NCBI RefSeq assembly: GCF_022647325.1
Contig: NZ_CP071405.1
Span: 1,922,001 to 1,986,000, forward strand
Direction of reading: 5' to 3'
DNA length: 64,000 bases
DNA from: Pantoea deleyi
GTDB lineage: Bacteria > Pseudomonadota > Gammaproteobacteria > Enterobacterales > Enterobacteriaceae
In this document: positions 38,284 through 47,714 of the stretch, one piece after another
How the letters are laid out: the number at the start of each line of letters is the position of its first letter
Position numbering within the stretch: position 1 is the first letter of the stretch
The notes under the pieces: generated by a model
The model's database searches: none
The model's input: only the letters and a program-made list of their open reading frames with translations
Told to the model about the DNA's origin: nothing
Made by a program: the position numbers and the translations under genes

Positions 38284-39879
38284 ATGAAAATCAGGATAGC
38301 TACCTTAGCGCTTGTTACGGCTGGAATCGCGCTGGCAGGCAGCGTCAACGCCAAAACGCTGGTCTACTGTTCGGAGGGGTCGCCAGAGAACTTTAACCCT
38401 CAGCTCTATACCTCGGGAACCAGCGTCGACGCCAGCGCGGTGCCGGTTTTTAACCGTCTGGTCGACTTCACGCCAGGCACCACCCATCTGGTGCCGAGTC
38501 TGGCGGAAAGCTGGGAGATCAGCCCGGATGGCACCGTCTACACCTTCCATCTGCGTAAGAACGTGAAGTTCCAGAGTAACAAACAGTTCCGCCCCAGCCG
38601 CGACTTCAACGCCGACGATGTGATCTTCTCGTTCATGCGCCAGATGGATCCGAAAAATCCCTATCACGCTGTCTCCGGCGGCACCTATTCCAACTTCGAA
38701 AGTCTGGAACTCGCCACGCTGATCAAAAGCATCGACCGGGTGGACGATCATACCGTGCGCTTTACGCTCTCCCATCCTGAAGCGCCGTTCCTGGCCGATC
38801 TGGCCTGGTATTTCGCCTCCATACACTCAGCAGAGTATGCCGATGCCATGCTGAAAGCGGGGACGCCGGAAAAGGTCGATATGAACCCGATCGGCACCGG
38901 CCCGTTTGAGCTGGTGCAGTACCAGAAAGATTCCCGCATCCTCTACAAAGCCTTCCCGGACTACTGGCAGGGCAAGGCGAAGCTCGATCGGCTGGTGTTC
39001 AGCATCACCCCGGACGCCTCCGTGCGCTATGCCAAGCTGGAGAAGAACGAGTGTCAGGTGATGCCATTCCCCAATCCGGCCGACCTGGAGAAAATGCGCG
39101 CCAACCCGGCGATCAGTCTGGAGCAGAAAGCCGGGCTCAACACCGGCTTCCTGGCGTTTAACACCACCAGGGCGCCAACCGACAACGTCAAGGTTCGTCA
39201 GGCGCTGGCGATGGCGATCAACAAACCGGCGATCATAGAAGCGATTTTCAAAGGCACCGGCACGGTGGCGAAAAATATCCTGCCGCCGGGCGTCTGGAGC
39301 GCCGATAAAGATCTGAAAGATTACGACTACGATCCGGAGCAGGCGAAAGCCCTGTTGCAGCAGGCTGGCGTGAAACCCGGCACCGAAATTGCGCTCTGGG
39401 CGATGCCGGTGCAGCGGCCCTATAATCCGAATGCCCGCCGGATGGCGGAGATGATTCAGGCGGACTGGGCTAAAGTCGGCATCAAAGCCAATATCGTCAG
39501 CTACGAGTGGGGCGAATACCTGAAGCGGGTGCGCAGCGGTGAGCATCAGGCGGCGCTGATGGGCTGGACAACCGCAACCGGAGACCCCGATAACTTCTTT
39601 GGCCCGCTCTACAGCTGCACCTCCGCGCAGGGCGGATCGAACGCCTCTAAATGGTGCTATCAGCCGTTTGAGACGTTAATCACCAAAGCGCGTGCCGAAC
39701 CGGACCAGGGCAAACGCACCGCGCTCTACCTGCAGGCGCAGCAGATCATGCATGACCAGATGCCCGCCGTGATGATCGCGCACTCCACCATCTTCGAACC
39801 GGTGCGCAAATCGGTCAGCGGCTATCAGGTTGATCCGTTCGGCAAGCACATCTTCTATCAGGTCGATATCAAGCCGTAA
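38284..39879 (+). CDS. Periplasmic peptide-binding protein, DppA-like
   Basis: The start at 38284 has GAGGA 5 bases upstream and a signal peptide ending AGSVNA; the upstream extension to 38230 lacks support. The 531-residue product is a cluster-C binding protein very like E. coli DppA (535): KTLVYCSEGSPE, NPIGTGPF, the ITPDASVRYAKL segment and WAMPVQRPYNPNARRM are all DppA hallmarks. It should bind di- or oligopeptides, or haem. dppBCDF are not adjacent, so it is an orphan paralogue. It is divergent from pepT, which would degrade imported peptides. Confidence 0.93.
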   Translation: MKIRIATLALVTAGIALAGSVNAKTLVYCSEGSPENFNPQLYTSGTSVDASAVPVFNRLVDFTPGTTHLVPSLAESWEISPDGTVYTFHLRKNVKFQSNKQFRPSRDFNADDVIFSFMRQMDPKNPYHAVSGGTYSNFESLELATLIKSIDRVDDHTVRFTLSHPEAPFLADLAWYFASIHSAEYADAMLKAGTPEKVDMNPIGTGPFELVQYQKDSRILYKAFPDYWQGKAKLDRLVFSITPDASVRYAKLEKNECQVMPFPNPADLEKMRANPAISLEQKAGLNTGFLAFNTTRAPTDNVKVRQALAMAINKPAIIEAIFKGTGTVAKNILPPGVWSADKDLKDYDYDPEQAKALLQQAGVKPGTEIALWAMPVQRPYNPNARRMAEMIQADWAKVGIKANIVSYEWGEYLKRVRSGEHQAALMGWTTATGDPDNFFGPLYSCTSAQGGSNASKWCYQPFETLITKARAEPDQGKRTALYLQAQQIMHDQMPAVMIAHSTIFEPVRKSVSGYQVDPFGKHIFYQVDIKP

Positions 39880-39997
39880 GACGCCGCGACCCCCTCCCGG
39901 GTGGGTCGCTGCTGATGCGCGCCTCTCAGGCGCGTGCTGCCTGGGATTCATCAGCGCTAAGGCGGCAACCGGTGCCAGCCGGGTGTCTCCCAGCGTC

Positions 39998-40912
39998 TTA
40001 TCCCAGCCTGACCTGCTGATCCAGGTCTGTCAGCCGCTGCTGCAGAAACTCCAGGAACAGCGTCAGCGCCGCGTTGCGCTGGCGGCCGGACACCGTCTGC
40101 AGCTGCAGCGTGCGCTGGCTTAACTGATCCACCCCCATCGATCGCAGCACCAGATTCTGCGTTTCGCCCGCAAACAGCAGGGTGAATGCGCTACAGATGG
40201 TGACGGCCTGCGGCGTATGCAGCAGGAAGTGGTAAAGGGCGGCGAAATAGTCGCAGGTCAGCACCGGCTCGACCACGCAGTCGTTCATCTGACAGGAGAG
40301 GTCAAACAGCTGTCGCACCGTGGTGTGCTGCCCCGGCAGCGCCAGCGGCCAGCGGTGGAGATCGGCCAGCGTCACCTGACGGGACGCCAGGGGATGTGAC
40401 TGATGAATTGCCAGCAACACCGGTGCTGGCCAGGAACCGAGCACCTCGACGCTGCGCTCCGGCTGCAGGCTGAACTGCAGCGCCACATCACACTCGCCCG
40501 CGCGGACGCAGTCCGCCACGCCCTGGGCGTGGGTCACGTTCAGGGCGAACAGCGCCCCCGGATAGCGCTGCCGGAATTCGGCCAGCAGGCCGGGCAGCAG
40601 GCTGAACGCCATGCCATCGGTGCAGGCGATGCGGATCAGGCTGCGCCGGACCGCCTTCAGTCCTTTGATCTCCGCCAGCGCATACGCCATATCGCGCTGA
40701 CTTTTGCGTACGTGATGCGCAAACAGCTCTCCCGCCTCGGTCAGCACCATGCCGCGCGCATGACGCCGGAACAGCGGGGCACCCACCTGTGCCTCCAGGC
40801 GCTGAATCTGACGGCTGATGGCCGACACGGCGACAAAGAGCTGCTCGCTGGCGGCGCTCAAGGATCCGCACTCTGTGACCGCCAGAAAGTAGCGGATCTC
40901 GCTGCTTAACAT
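39998..40912 (-). CDS. LysR-family regulator
   Basis: The start at 40912 is preferred because GGAGG is 4-5 bases upstream and the protein begins with the HTH (MLSSEIRYFLAVTECGSLS); the frame is open to 40936. 304 residues, HTH about 3-62, effector domain after 90. It is divergent (140 bases) from an M20 peptidase/MHS transporter operon and is probably its regulator. The effector is presumably the substrate of that operon but cannot be named. Confidence 0.9.
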   Translation of the reverse strand: MLSSEIRYFLAVTECGSLSAASEQLFVAVSAISRQIQRLEAQVGAPLFRRHARGMVLTEAGELFAHHVRKSQRDMAYALAEIKGLKAVRRSLIRIACTDGMAFSLLPGLLAEFRQRYPGALFALNVTHAQGVADCVRAGECDVALQFSLQPERSVEVLGSWPAPVLLAIHQSHPLASRQVTLADLHRWPLALPGQHTTVRQLFDLSCQMNDCVVEPVLTCDYFAALYHFLLHTPQAVTICSAFTLLFAGETQNLVLRSMGVDQLSQRTLQLQTVSGRQRNAALTLFLEFLQQRLTDLDQQVRLG

Positions 40913-41052
40913 CGTACCTCCGGCTGAACGCCTCATTACAGGGCAGGGATGCGTTGCTTAAAAAGCAAAGCAGACTCGATAAATTGATAATTGTGGCAAA
41001 GGAGGAAGTTTGTCAAAGATAAAGCACGATAAAAATAACAGGAAGCGCAGAC

Positions 41053-42474
41053 ATGACAGAACAACAGGCCGTCGATCGGGCCATGCACTACTTCGACACC
41101 GGGGCATTCCGGACGCTGCTGGCACGCCGGGTTGCCTGCGTCACCGAAAGCCAGCACGCCAGCCGCCAGGCGGAGCTGACGCACTATCTGACGCAGGAGA
41201 TCGGGCCGCAGCTGGCGGCGATGGGCTTTACGCTGCATCCGTTTGAGAATCCGCAGCCCGGCAGCCCGCCGTTTCTGATTGCCACCCGCATCGAAGATCC
41301 CGCAAAGCCCACGCTGCTCTGCTACGGCCACGGCGACGTCGTGTTCGGTGACGATGAGAACTGGCGCGAGGGATTATCCCCCTGGCAGCTTACCGAAGAG
41401 GGTGACCGGCTCTATGGCCGTGGCAGCGCGGACAACAAAGGTCAGCACTGTATCAATTTTGCGGCGCTGGAGCAGGTGTGGCAGGCGCGCGGCGGCACGC
41501 TGGGCTTTAACTGCAAAATCCTGTTTGAAATGGGCGAGGAGATCAGTTCGCCAGGGTTAGCGGCTATCTGCCAGCAGCAGCAGGCGCTGCTGAAGGCGGA
41601 TCTCTTTATCGCCTCCGACGGCCCACGACTCAACGCGCTGCGGCCGACGCTGTTCCTGGGATCACGCGGCGCGGCCAACTTCCGGCTGACTATCCGGGCG
41701 CGCGACAACGCCTATCACTCCGGCAACTGGGGCGGCCTGCTGAGCAACCCCGGCACCCAGCTGGCAAACGCGCTGGCCTGCCTGGTGAACGCGCAGGGCG
41801 TGCTGCAGGTTGCCGCGTTAAAGCCGGACTCCCTGACCGATGCGGTGCGTGCCATCCTGCGCGATATCGAGCCCGGCGGGATGCCGGGCGATCCGGCGCT
41901 GGCCACAGGCTGGGGCGAACCGGGACTGACAGCGGCCGAGCGTCTTTATGGCTGGAACACCCTGGAGGTGCTGGCCTTTGAAACCGGTAACCCGGCCCGG
42001 CCGATGAATGCGATTCCCGGCAGCGCCACGGCGGTGTGTCAGCTGCGCTTTGTGGTCGGCACCGACTGGCAGAATCTGGTGCAGCACGTCGAACAGCATC
42101 TGCGGCAGCATGGGTTCGACAACGTCAGCGTGGCGTTTATGCGCGGCTCACCGGCCACCCGACTCGATCCGCAGGATCCGCTGGTAGCCTGGGCGCTGGA
42201 TACCCTGGCCCGCGGCAGCGGTAAGAAACCGGCGCTGTTGCCGAATCTGGGCGGCTCACTTCCCAACGAGGTCTTTGCCGATATCCTCGGCCTGCCGACG
42301 CTCTGGGTGCCGCACTCCTATCCCGCCTGCGGTCAGCACGGGGTAAACGAACATCTGCTCACCGGCATTGCCCGCGAAGGGCTGGCGATCATGACCCGTC
42401 TGTTCTGGCAACTGGGTGAAGAGGGCGAATCGCTGATGGCGCGCCACCACCAGTGGCGGAGGGGGCAACGATGA
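41053..42474 (+). CDS. M20 family metallopeptidase / amidohydrolase
   Basis: A 473-residue zinc enzyme of the ArgE/DapE/ACY1/CPG2 family. Metal ligands: H93 and D95 (YGHGDVV), D127 (GRGSADNKGQH) and the catalytic pair E162-E163 (EMGEEISSPG); a bacterial dimerisation lid domain lies at about 200-340. M20 members hydrolyse dipeptides, N-acyl amino acids or carbamoyl amino acids; which applies is not decidable here. There is no signal peptide, so it is cytoplasmic. Its stop overlaps the start of the MHS transporter (ATGA), so import and hydrolysis of one substrate is likely. Confidence 0.92.
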   Translation: MTEQQAVDRAMHYFDTGAFRTLLARRVACVTESQHASRQAELTHYLTQEIGPQLAAMGFTLHPFENPQPGSPPFLIATRIEDPAKPTLLCYGHGDVVFGDDENWREGLSPWQLTEEGDRLYGRGSADNKGQHCINFAALEQVWQARGGTLGFNCKILFEMGEEISSPGLAAICQQQQALLKADLFIASDGPRLNALRPTLFLGSRGAANFRLTIRARDNAYHSGNWGGLLSNPGTQLANALACLVNAQGVLQVAALKPDSLTDAVRAILRDIEPGGMPGDPALATGWGEPGLTAAERLYGWNTLEVLAFETGNPARPMNAIPGSATAVCQLRFVVGTDWQNLVQHVEQHLRQHGFDNVSVAFMRGSPATRLDPQDPLVAWALDTLARGSGKKPALLPNLGGSLPNEVFADILGLPTLWVPHSYPACGQHGVNEHLLTGIAREGLAIMTRLFWQLGEEGESLMARHHQWRRGQR

Positions 42475-43739
42475 GCCGCCACATTCAGGCATCCTCGCCG
42501 GTGAAGCCGGATCTGCATAAAACCCTGTTTGCGACCTGCATCGGCAACGCGCTGGAGTGGTTCGACATCGCGGTCTACGGTTTTTTCGCCAGCTATATCG
42601 CGCACGTCTTCTTTCCGGTCAGCGATCCCGCGGTGTCGCTGCTGCTGACCTTTGGCAGCTTCGGCATCTCGTTTCTGATCCGTCCGCTGGGCGCGGTTGT
42701 GCTGGGCAACTATGCCGACCGGCATGGCCGCAAAAAGGCGCTGTTGCTGTCGATTAACCTGATGATGCTGGGCGGGGCGATCATTACCTTTATGCCGGGC
42801 TACGCCACCCTGGGCCTGGCGGCACCGCTGCTGATCCTCCTGGCGCGTCTGATTCAGGGCTTCTCGGCCGGTGGTGAGTTTGGCAGTTCCACCGCCTTTC
42901 TGGTGGAGCACTTCCCGGCGCGCAAAGCCTTTATCGCCAGCTGGCAGTTTGCGACCCAGGGGGCCAGCACGCTGATGGCATCGGCTTTCGGGCTGGGGCT
43001 GACCCACTGGCTGAGCGAAAGCGAGATTCAGGCGTGGGGCTGGCGCATTCCGTTTGCCTTCGGCCTGCTGATCGGGCCGCTGGGGATCTACATCCGTCGT
43101 CATGTTCAGGAGCCGGCCAGCTTCGCCACCCGGGAGAAAGAGGCTGCGCCGCTGAAGACGCTGTTCGGCCAGCAGAAGGCGCTGATTACCCTGGCGATTG
43201 GCGTGATGGTCATCTCGACCGCCGTGAACTACATGCTCAACTACATCCCGACCTACGCCACCCGCACGCTGCATCTGCCGGGGTCGGTCGCCTTTACCGC
43301 GACGCTGGTGGCGGGCCTTATCCTGACCGTGGTGACGCCGCTGATGGGGTTATGGGCGGAGCGGATTGGCCGGTTGCCGCTGATGTGGGGATCGCTGCTG
43401 TTGCTGATGGTTACCATCTATCCCGCTTTCCGGGGCATGGTCAGTCACACCACGCCCACCACGCTTATCCTGCTGGTGGCATGGATGGCGCTGCTCAAGT
43501 CGGTCTACTTCTCCACGGTGCCCTCGGTGATGGCCGATCTCTTCCCGGCGACCACCCGCGCCAGCGGCATGGCGATCAGCTACAACGTGGCCGTGACAGT
43601 CTTTGGCGGGTTTGCGCCGCTGATCTGCAGCATGCTGATTGCCGCGACCGGCAGCAGTCTGGCGCCAGGCTACTACCTGATGGCGGTGGCGGGACTGAGC
43701 GGCATTGCGCTGCTGCGCTGTCGTCAGCGGGTAGCCTGA
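42471..43739 (+). CDS. MFS transporter, metabolite:H+ symporter (MHS) family
   Basis: The start at 42471 overlaps the upstream stop as ATGA and follows GAGGGGG. The 422-residue product has about 12 helices and the MHS signature GNALEWFDIAVYGFFA in TM1, with loop 2-3 motif NYADRHGRK. MHS members import carboxylates (citrate, alpha-ketoglutarate, shikimate) or betaine/proline. In an operon with an M20 amidohydrolase it probably brings in an acylated or dipeptide-like carboxylate. Substrate is unknown. Confidence 0.92.
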   Translation: MSRHIQASSPVKPDLHKTLFATCIGNALEWFDIAVYGFFASYIAHVFFPVSDPAVSLLLTFGSFGISFLIRPLGAVVLGNYADRHGRKKALLLSINLMMLGGAIITFMPGYATLGLAAPLLILLARLIQGFSAGGEFGSSTAFLVEHFPARKAFIASWQFATQGASTLMASAFGLGLTHWLSESEIQAWGWRIPFAFGLLIGPLGIYIRRHVQEPASFATREKEAAPLKTLFGQQKALITLAIGVMVISTAVNYMLNYIPTYATRTLHLPGSVAFTATLVAGLILTVVTPLMGLWAERIGRLPLMWGSLLLLMVTIYPAFRGMVSHTTPTTLILLVAWMALLKSVYFSTVPSVMADLFPATTRASGMAISYNVAVTVFGGFAPLICSMLIAATGSSLAPGYYLMAVAGLSGIALLRCRQRVA

Positions 43740-43834
43740 CCGCACCCGGCGGACGCCACGCGCGCCGATCATAAAGCGGCTCGTTCCGGCGCTGGCTGCG
43801 CACTGCATGTCAGACGGTGCGCAGCCACGCGTGA

Positions 43835-43860
43835 CGCGGAGGCTGGCACCTGCCTCCGCG
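43835..43860. terminator. Hairpin between convergent MHS transporter and aldA genes
   Basis: A 9-bp perfect stem CGCGGAGGC/GCCTCCGCG with an 8-base loop and no U-run. It lies midway in the 160-base convergent gap; a role in transcript ending or 3' protection is inferred from position. Confidence 0.45.
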
Positions 43861-43899
43861 ACGGATTCCGCCGGGTTACGCGTACTACATCGCCAGCGA

Positions 43900-45336
43900 T
43901 TATCTGAACTGCAGATAGGCGACATGGGTCTGGAGATACTCCTCCAGGCCATGCCTGCCGTCGGCCCCGCCCACACCCGATTTGCGCCATCCGGCATGAA
44001 AGCCCTGCATCGCCTCGAAGTTTTCACGGTTTACGTAGGTTTCCCCGAATTTCAGCTTTTGCAGCGCCGTCATCGTGGTATTAAGATCCCGCGTGTAGAT
44101 GGAGGAGGTCAGCCCATATTCGCAGTCGTTAGCCAGGGCGATCGCCTCATCCAGCGTGCTGAACTTCATGACCGGCAGGACCGGGCCAAAGATCTCCTCC
44201 TGCATAATCGCCATCTCCTGGCGCACGTCGGTCAGCAGCGTAGGCTCAAAGAAGAAACCTTTGCCGCCAGCACGTTTGCCGCCCAGCACCACGCGCGCGC
44301 CGTCGGCGACCGCCTCCGCCACCTTCTGCTCCACCCGATCCCGCGCGGCAGCGGTAATCAGCGGCCCCATATGGATGTCGCTGCGTTCGGCCGGATCGCC
44401 AAAGGTCACCTGCTTAAATGCCGTGGTCAGCGCCTGAATAAAGCGGTCATAAATGCCCGCCTGAACGTAGACGCGCTCTGCGCAGTTACAGACCTGACCG
44501 CTGTTGATCATCCGCGAATCGATAATGGCGCGTACCGCCAGGTCGGTATCGGCATCATCCATCACGATGGCGGGGGCCTTGCCGCCCAGCTCCAGCGAGA
44601 CGTTAGTGACATTCTTCGCGGCGGCCTGCATGGTGGCGATGCCCGCGCCGACGCTGCCGGTCAGACTTACCAGCCCGACGCCGGGGTTAGCCGCCAGCTC
44701 CTGTCCTACTTCCGGCCCCAGCCCATAGACGATGTTGATGACCCCAGCAGGCAGGCCCAGCCTGTGGATGATCCCGGCAAACAGCGCGGCGTTGTTGGGC
44801 GTCAGCTCGCTGGGCTTGATCACGATGGTGTTGCCGGTGATCAGGGCCGGTGCCGCTTTGCGGGCGATCAGGAAGAAAGGAAAGTTCCACGGCAGGATGC
44901 CGGTGGTGACGCCGATGGCCTTTTTAAACAGGAAGATATTCTCACCGGGGCGATCGCTGTTGATGATCTCCCCCTCATAGCGCCGCGCCCACTCGGCCAT
45001 ATAGTCCAGATAGTCGGCGGTAAACAGCACTTCGGTTTTTGCAAGGCCCTGCGTCTTTCCTCCTTCCGCGACGATGGCGGCGGTAAGTTCGGGTTCGGCC
45101 TCACGAATGGCGCTGGCAATCTTATGCAGCCAGACGCCACGCCTGACCGCAGGCAGCGCTTCCCATTCCGGCTGCGCGGCGGCGGCAGCGCGGATGGCGC
45201 GGCTGGCATCCTCACGGCTGCCCTGAGGGATGCGTGACAGCAGCGCCTCCGTCGCCGGATTCGTCACCTCGATCCATTGATCACCCTGATGGGTGACAAA
45301 TTCGCCATTAATGTAATGTTGATGATGAGTTGTCAT
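43900..45336 (-). CDS. aldA: Lactaldehyde/glycolaldehyde dehydrogenase AldA
   Basis: A 478-residue NAD-dependent aldehyde dehydrogenase aligning throughout with E. coli AldA (479). Catalytic C283 lies in NSGQVCNCAERVY, general-base E249 in LELGGKAP, and the NAD-binding PWNFPF and GSV elements are present. It oxidises L-lactaldehyde to L-lactate, the step after RhaD cleavage of rhamnulose-1-phosphate. The rhamnose genes begin 1.3 kb to the right, closer than in E. coli, where aldA is elsewhere. It is monocistronic. Confidence 0.95.
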   Translation of the reverse strand: MTTHHQHYINGEFVTHQGDQWIEVTNPATEALLSRIPQGSREDASRAIRAAAAAQPEWEALPAVRRGVWLHKIASAIREAEPELTAAIVAEGGKTQGLAKTEVLFTADYLDYMAEWARRYEGEIINSDRPGENIFLFKKAIGVTTGILPWNFPFFLIARKAAPALITGNTIVIKPSELTPNNAALFAGIIHRLGLPAGVINIVYGLGPEVGQELAANPGVGLVSLTGSVGAGIATMQAAAKNVTNVSLELGGKAPAIVMDDADTDLAVRAIIDSRMINSGQVCNCAERVYVQAGIYDRFIQALTTAFKQVTFGDPAERSDIHMGPLITAAARDRVEQKVAEAVADGARVVLGGKRAGGKGFFFEPTLLTDVRQEMAIMQEEIFGPVLPVMKFSTLDEAIALANDCEYGLTSSIYTRDLNTTMTALQKLKFGETYVNRENFEAMQGFHAGWRKSGVGGADGRHGLEEYLQTHVAYLQFR

Positions 45337-45531
45337 TTGTCGGCCTCTTCGCTATCGATACGTTGCAGTAATGTGATAGCAGGGTGAAGCAGATCGCCCG
45401 GCGCGACCTTTTGCTGGCTGCCAGCCACCGGGTTTGGCTGGCAGCCAGTGACAAAACCCGGTGAGTGCTGCGGCAAAATCGCCAATCTGTTGTAGATTTA
45501 AAGAAGTGAAACAGGCAGAACAGGGGGCATT

Positions 45532-45798
45532 ATGGCTAACGGATGGGCATCAGAAGGGGCGGTCCAGGAGCAGATTGACAGCACCGTCAACGACGGCATC
45601 GAGCGCGTCAGGCAGGCGATCGGCCAGGGCGAGAGCGCGACCGAGTGTGAACGCTGTGGCGAGCCGATCCCGGAAGCGCGTCGTCAGGCGCTGAAAGGGG
45701 TACACTACTGCGTCTCGTGTCAGGAGAAGATCGATAAACAGCAGCAGAGCAGCAGTTTATATAATCGTCGCGGCAGTAAAGACAGCCAGCTGCGATGA
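45532..45798 (+). CDS. ybiI: DksA/TraR-type C4 zinc-finger protein YbiI
   Basis: An 88-residue protein, the same length as E. coli YbiI. The zinc finger is CERC (residues 39-42) and CVSC about 20 residues on, and the C-terminus ends YNRRGSKDSQLR, a YbiI hallmark. It lacks the long coiled-coil that DksA inserts into RNA polymerase, so its action is unknown. AGGGGG precedes the ATG at 45532. Its stop lies 3 bases from the convergent yoaK stop. Confidence 0.9.
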   Translation: MANGWASEGAVQEQIDSTVNDGIERVRQAIGQGESATECERCGEPIPEARRQALKGVHYCVSCQEKIDKQQQSSSLYNRRGSKDSQLR

Positions 45799-45801
45799 CG
45801 C

Positions 45802-45900
45802 CTAGGAGCCTGGCATCGCCAGGCCGCTGCCGATGAACCACGCCAGAAAGCTCACGCCCGCCACGATGATGGCGATGGGAAACAGAATGCCAATTCTCAT
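45802..45900 (-). CDS. yoaK: 32-residue membrane protein YoaK
   Basis: An ATG at 45900 with CAGGT upstream encodes MRIGILFPIAIIVAGVSFLA and 12 more residues ending in APGS-like MPGS. It is almost the length and pattern of E. coli YoaK (32 aa, beginning MRIGIIFPV, ending in PGA). One transmembrane helix spans most of it. Function is unknown; E. coli YoaK is one of the verified small membrane proteins, in operon with yoaJ, which I do not see here. A hairpin GCCTGGC/GCCAGGC (45808-45824) falls inside its 3' end and may terminate ybiI. Confidence 0.8.
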   Translation of the reverse strand: MRIGILFPIAIIVAGVSFLAWFIGSGLAMPGS

Positions 45901-45942
45901 TTTCTACCTGCTGCTAACCGCGATTGAGGGGCCGCGATCTTA

Positions 45943-46266
45943 TCATGAGATCTGCAGGAGTGCGCGGTGGGTTTTCAGCAGGGTAAAGAGCTGGAATTGC
46001 GTGGCATCCTGCTCCTCGCGCAGCACGTCGCCCTTTCTGTAGCAGATATGCCGGACGTGGCCCAGTTGCCGCCAGACCACAATCGCCGAGGCAATCAGCG
46101 CGCAGTTCTGCTCTGCCTGCAGGCACTCAAGGGTGGCGTAGTGGGTGTCATCCAGCTGATTAACGAATACGTTTATCGCCCCGGCAGGCAATATCGCCCG
46201 GAGGTCATCCAGCATGACCTGGCTCACCGACCGCGAAAGAATCACCGTTAACCACTTTGTTGTCAT
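45943..46266 (-). CDS. Hypothetical protein, 107 aa
   Basis: Not recognised. The ATG at 46266 is preceded by AGGGA at 5 bases, and the product reads like a small soluble alpha/beta protein: hydrophobic strand LTVILS, a helix, then AINVFVNQLDDTHYATLE, and a helical C-terminus. It contains two Cys and two His with no obvious motif. It is on the same strand as yoaK, 42 bases upstream of it, and could form an operon with it. The overlapping opposite-strand frame at 45967-46251 is less protein-like. Moderate doubt remains that it is real. Confidence 0.45.
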   Translation of the reverse strand: MTTKWLTVILSRSVSQVMLDDLRAILPAGAINVFVNQLDDTHYATLECLQAEQNCALIASAIVVWRQLGHVRHICYRKGDVLREEQDATQFQLFTLLKTHRALLQIS

Positions 46267-46624
46267 CCCAGTCCCTGATCCCGCTCTGTTTGCCCCGTTT
46301 ATACGACCTTGCCTGCCAGAAAGAAAGGCTTCTTTGCGCCTCTGCCATCCCGCGCGCGCAGCTGGCAGTCAGCACGAAATTGTGCTGCGCCACACAGCAG
46401 AATCGTGAAAAACACTGAATAATAAGCGACTTAACGGTTTATCCCCCCGGTTAACTGTCAAGGATGAAACTGTGATCCTTAACGTGAATAACGGGTAAAT
46501 ATTGCCACTCCGCGGTGGCTTCCGGCACTTATCCAAAGGCTGAGGAATTCCTGCTGAACGTAGACTGCCTGCTGAGCGGAAGCAGCAGCTTTCCGACAGG
46601 CCTTAACCTAACCGGGGAATAACA
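46267..46624. other. Region upstream of rhaT
   Basis: About 360 bases without a supported gene. It should carry the rhaT promoter. A partial CRP-like element TGTGATCCTTAACGTGA lies at 46471-46487, with only the left half matching well. I could not pick out RhaS half-sites with confidence. No small RNA signal is clear. Confidence 0.4.
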
Positions 46625-47659
46625 ATGAACAGTGCCATTATCGCGGGTATCTTCTGGCATTTCGTCGGAGCCGCCAGCGCCGCATGTTTCTACGCGCCGT
46701 TTAAACAGGTAAAAAGATGGTCATGGGAAACCATGTGGTCGGTGGGAGGCCTGATGTCCTGGCTGATCCTGCCGTGGGCAGTGAGTGCCGTGTTACTGCC
46801 CGACTTTATGGCCTACTACCGCAGTTTCACGCTGTCACAGCTGATGCCGGTGTTTCTCTTTGGCGCCATGTGGGGTATCGGCAATATTAACTACGGCCTG
46901 ACCATGCGCTATCTCGGCATGTCGATGGGGATCGGCATCGCCATCGGGATTACCCTGGTGGTCGGCACGCTGATGACGCCGCTGCTGCAGGGCCGCTTCG
47001 GGGCGCTGTTCGCCTCGTCCGGCGGTCGCTTAACCCTGCTGGGGGTGCTGGTGGCGCTGGCGGGTGTTGCCATTGTCTCGCGCGCCGGGCTGTTAAAGGA
47101 GCGGGCGCTCGGGATCAACGCCGAAGAGTTTAATCTCAGGAAAGGTCTGCTGCTGGCGGTGATGTGCGGCATCTTCTCCGCCGGAATGTCCTTCGCCATG
47201 GATGCGGCGAAACCGATGCATCAGGCCGCCGCCAGTCTGGGAATCGATCCGCTCTATGTCGCCTTGCCGAGCTACGTGGTGATCATGGGCGGCGGCGCGC
47301 TGGTCAATCTGGGCTTCTGCTTCTGGCGGCTGGCGACCCGGCCTGGGCTGTCGCTGCGCAGCGATTTTTCGGTCGCCAGGCCACTGCTGATCGCCAACAT
47401 CGCCTTTGCCGTGCTCGGCGGCACCATGTGGTATCTGCAGTTTTTCTTCTACGCCTGGGGACACGCCAGAATTCCGGCGCAGTACGATTACGTCAGCTGG
47501 ATGCTGCACATGAGCCTCTATGTGCTGTGCGGCGGGCTGGTGGGCCTGGTAATGAAAGAGTGGACATCGGCGGGGCGGCGACCGGTGAGCGTGCTCTCCA
47601 TCGGCTGCGTGGTGATTATCATCGCCGCCAATATTGTGGGACTGGGTATGGCGGCCTGA
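46625..47659 (+). CDS. rhaT: L-rhamnose:H+ symporter
   Basis: A 344-residue, 10-helix transporter with the same length as E. coli RhaT. Early residues [21 protein letters not shown] (two segments) and [13 protein letters not shown] are typical. It imports L-rhamnose with a proton. It points toward the convergent rhaR, as in E. coli, separated by a strong terminator. Confidence 0.97.
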   Translation: MNSAIIAGIFWHFVGAASAACFYAPFKQVKRWSWETMWSVGGLMSWLILPWAVSAVLLPDFMAYYRSFTLSQLMPVFLFGAMWGIGNINYGLTMRYLGMSMGIGIAIGITLVVGTLMTPLLQGRFGALFASSGGRLTLLGVLVALAGVAIVSRAGLLKERALGINAEEFNLRKGLLLAVMCGIFSAGMSFAMDAAKPMHQAAASLGIDPLYVALPSYVVIMGGGALVNLGFCFWRLATRPGLSLRSDFSVARPLLIANIAFAVLGGTMWYLQFFFYAWGHARIPAQYDYVSWMLHMSLYVLCGGLVGLVMKEWTSAGRRPVSVLSIGCVVIIIAANIVGLGMAA

Positions 47660-47689
47660 TCGGGAACGCGGCAGCACTTGAGGGTATCG

Positions 47690-47714
47690 AACGGGCCTGC
47701 TCAGCAGGCCCGTT
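47690..47714. terminator. Bidirectional terminator between rhaT and rhaR
   Basis: An 11-bp perfect stem AACGGGCCTGC/GCAGGCCCGTT with a 3-base loop and TTTT after it on the plus strand. It ends at the last base before the rhaR stop codon. Confidence 0.9.

Noticed and set aside
43807..45237. A 476-codon plus-strand frame opposite aldA
   Set aside because: Shadow of aldA, which has all dehydrogenase motifs on the minus strand.
46471..46487. CRP site upstream of rhaT
   Set aside because: Only one half matches the consensus; too weak to list as a site.
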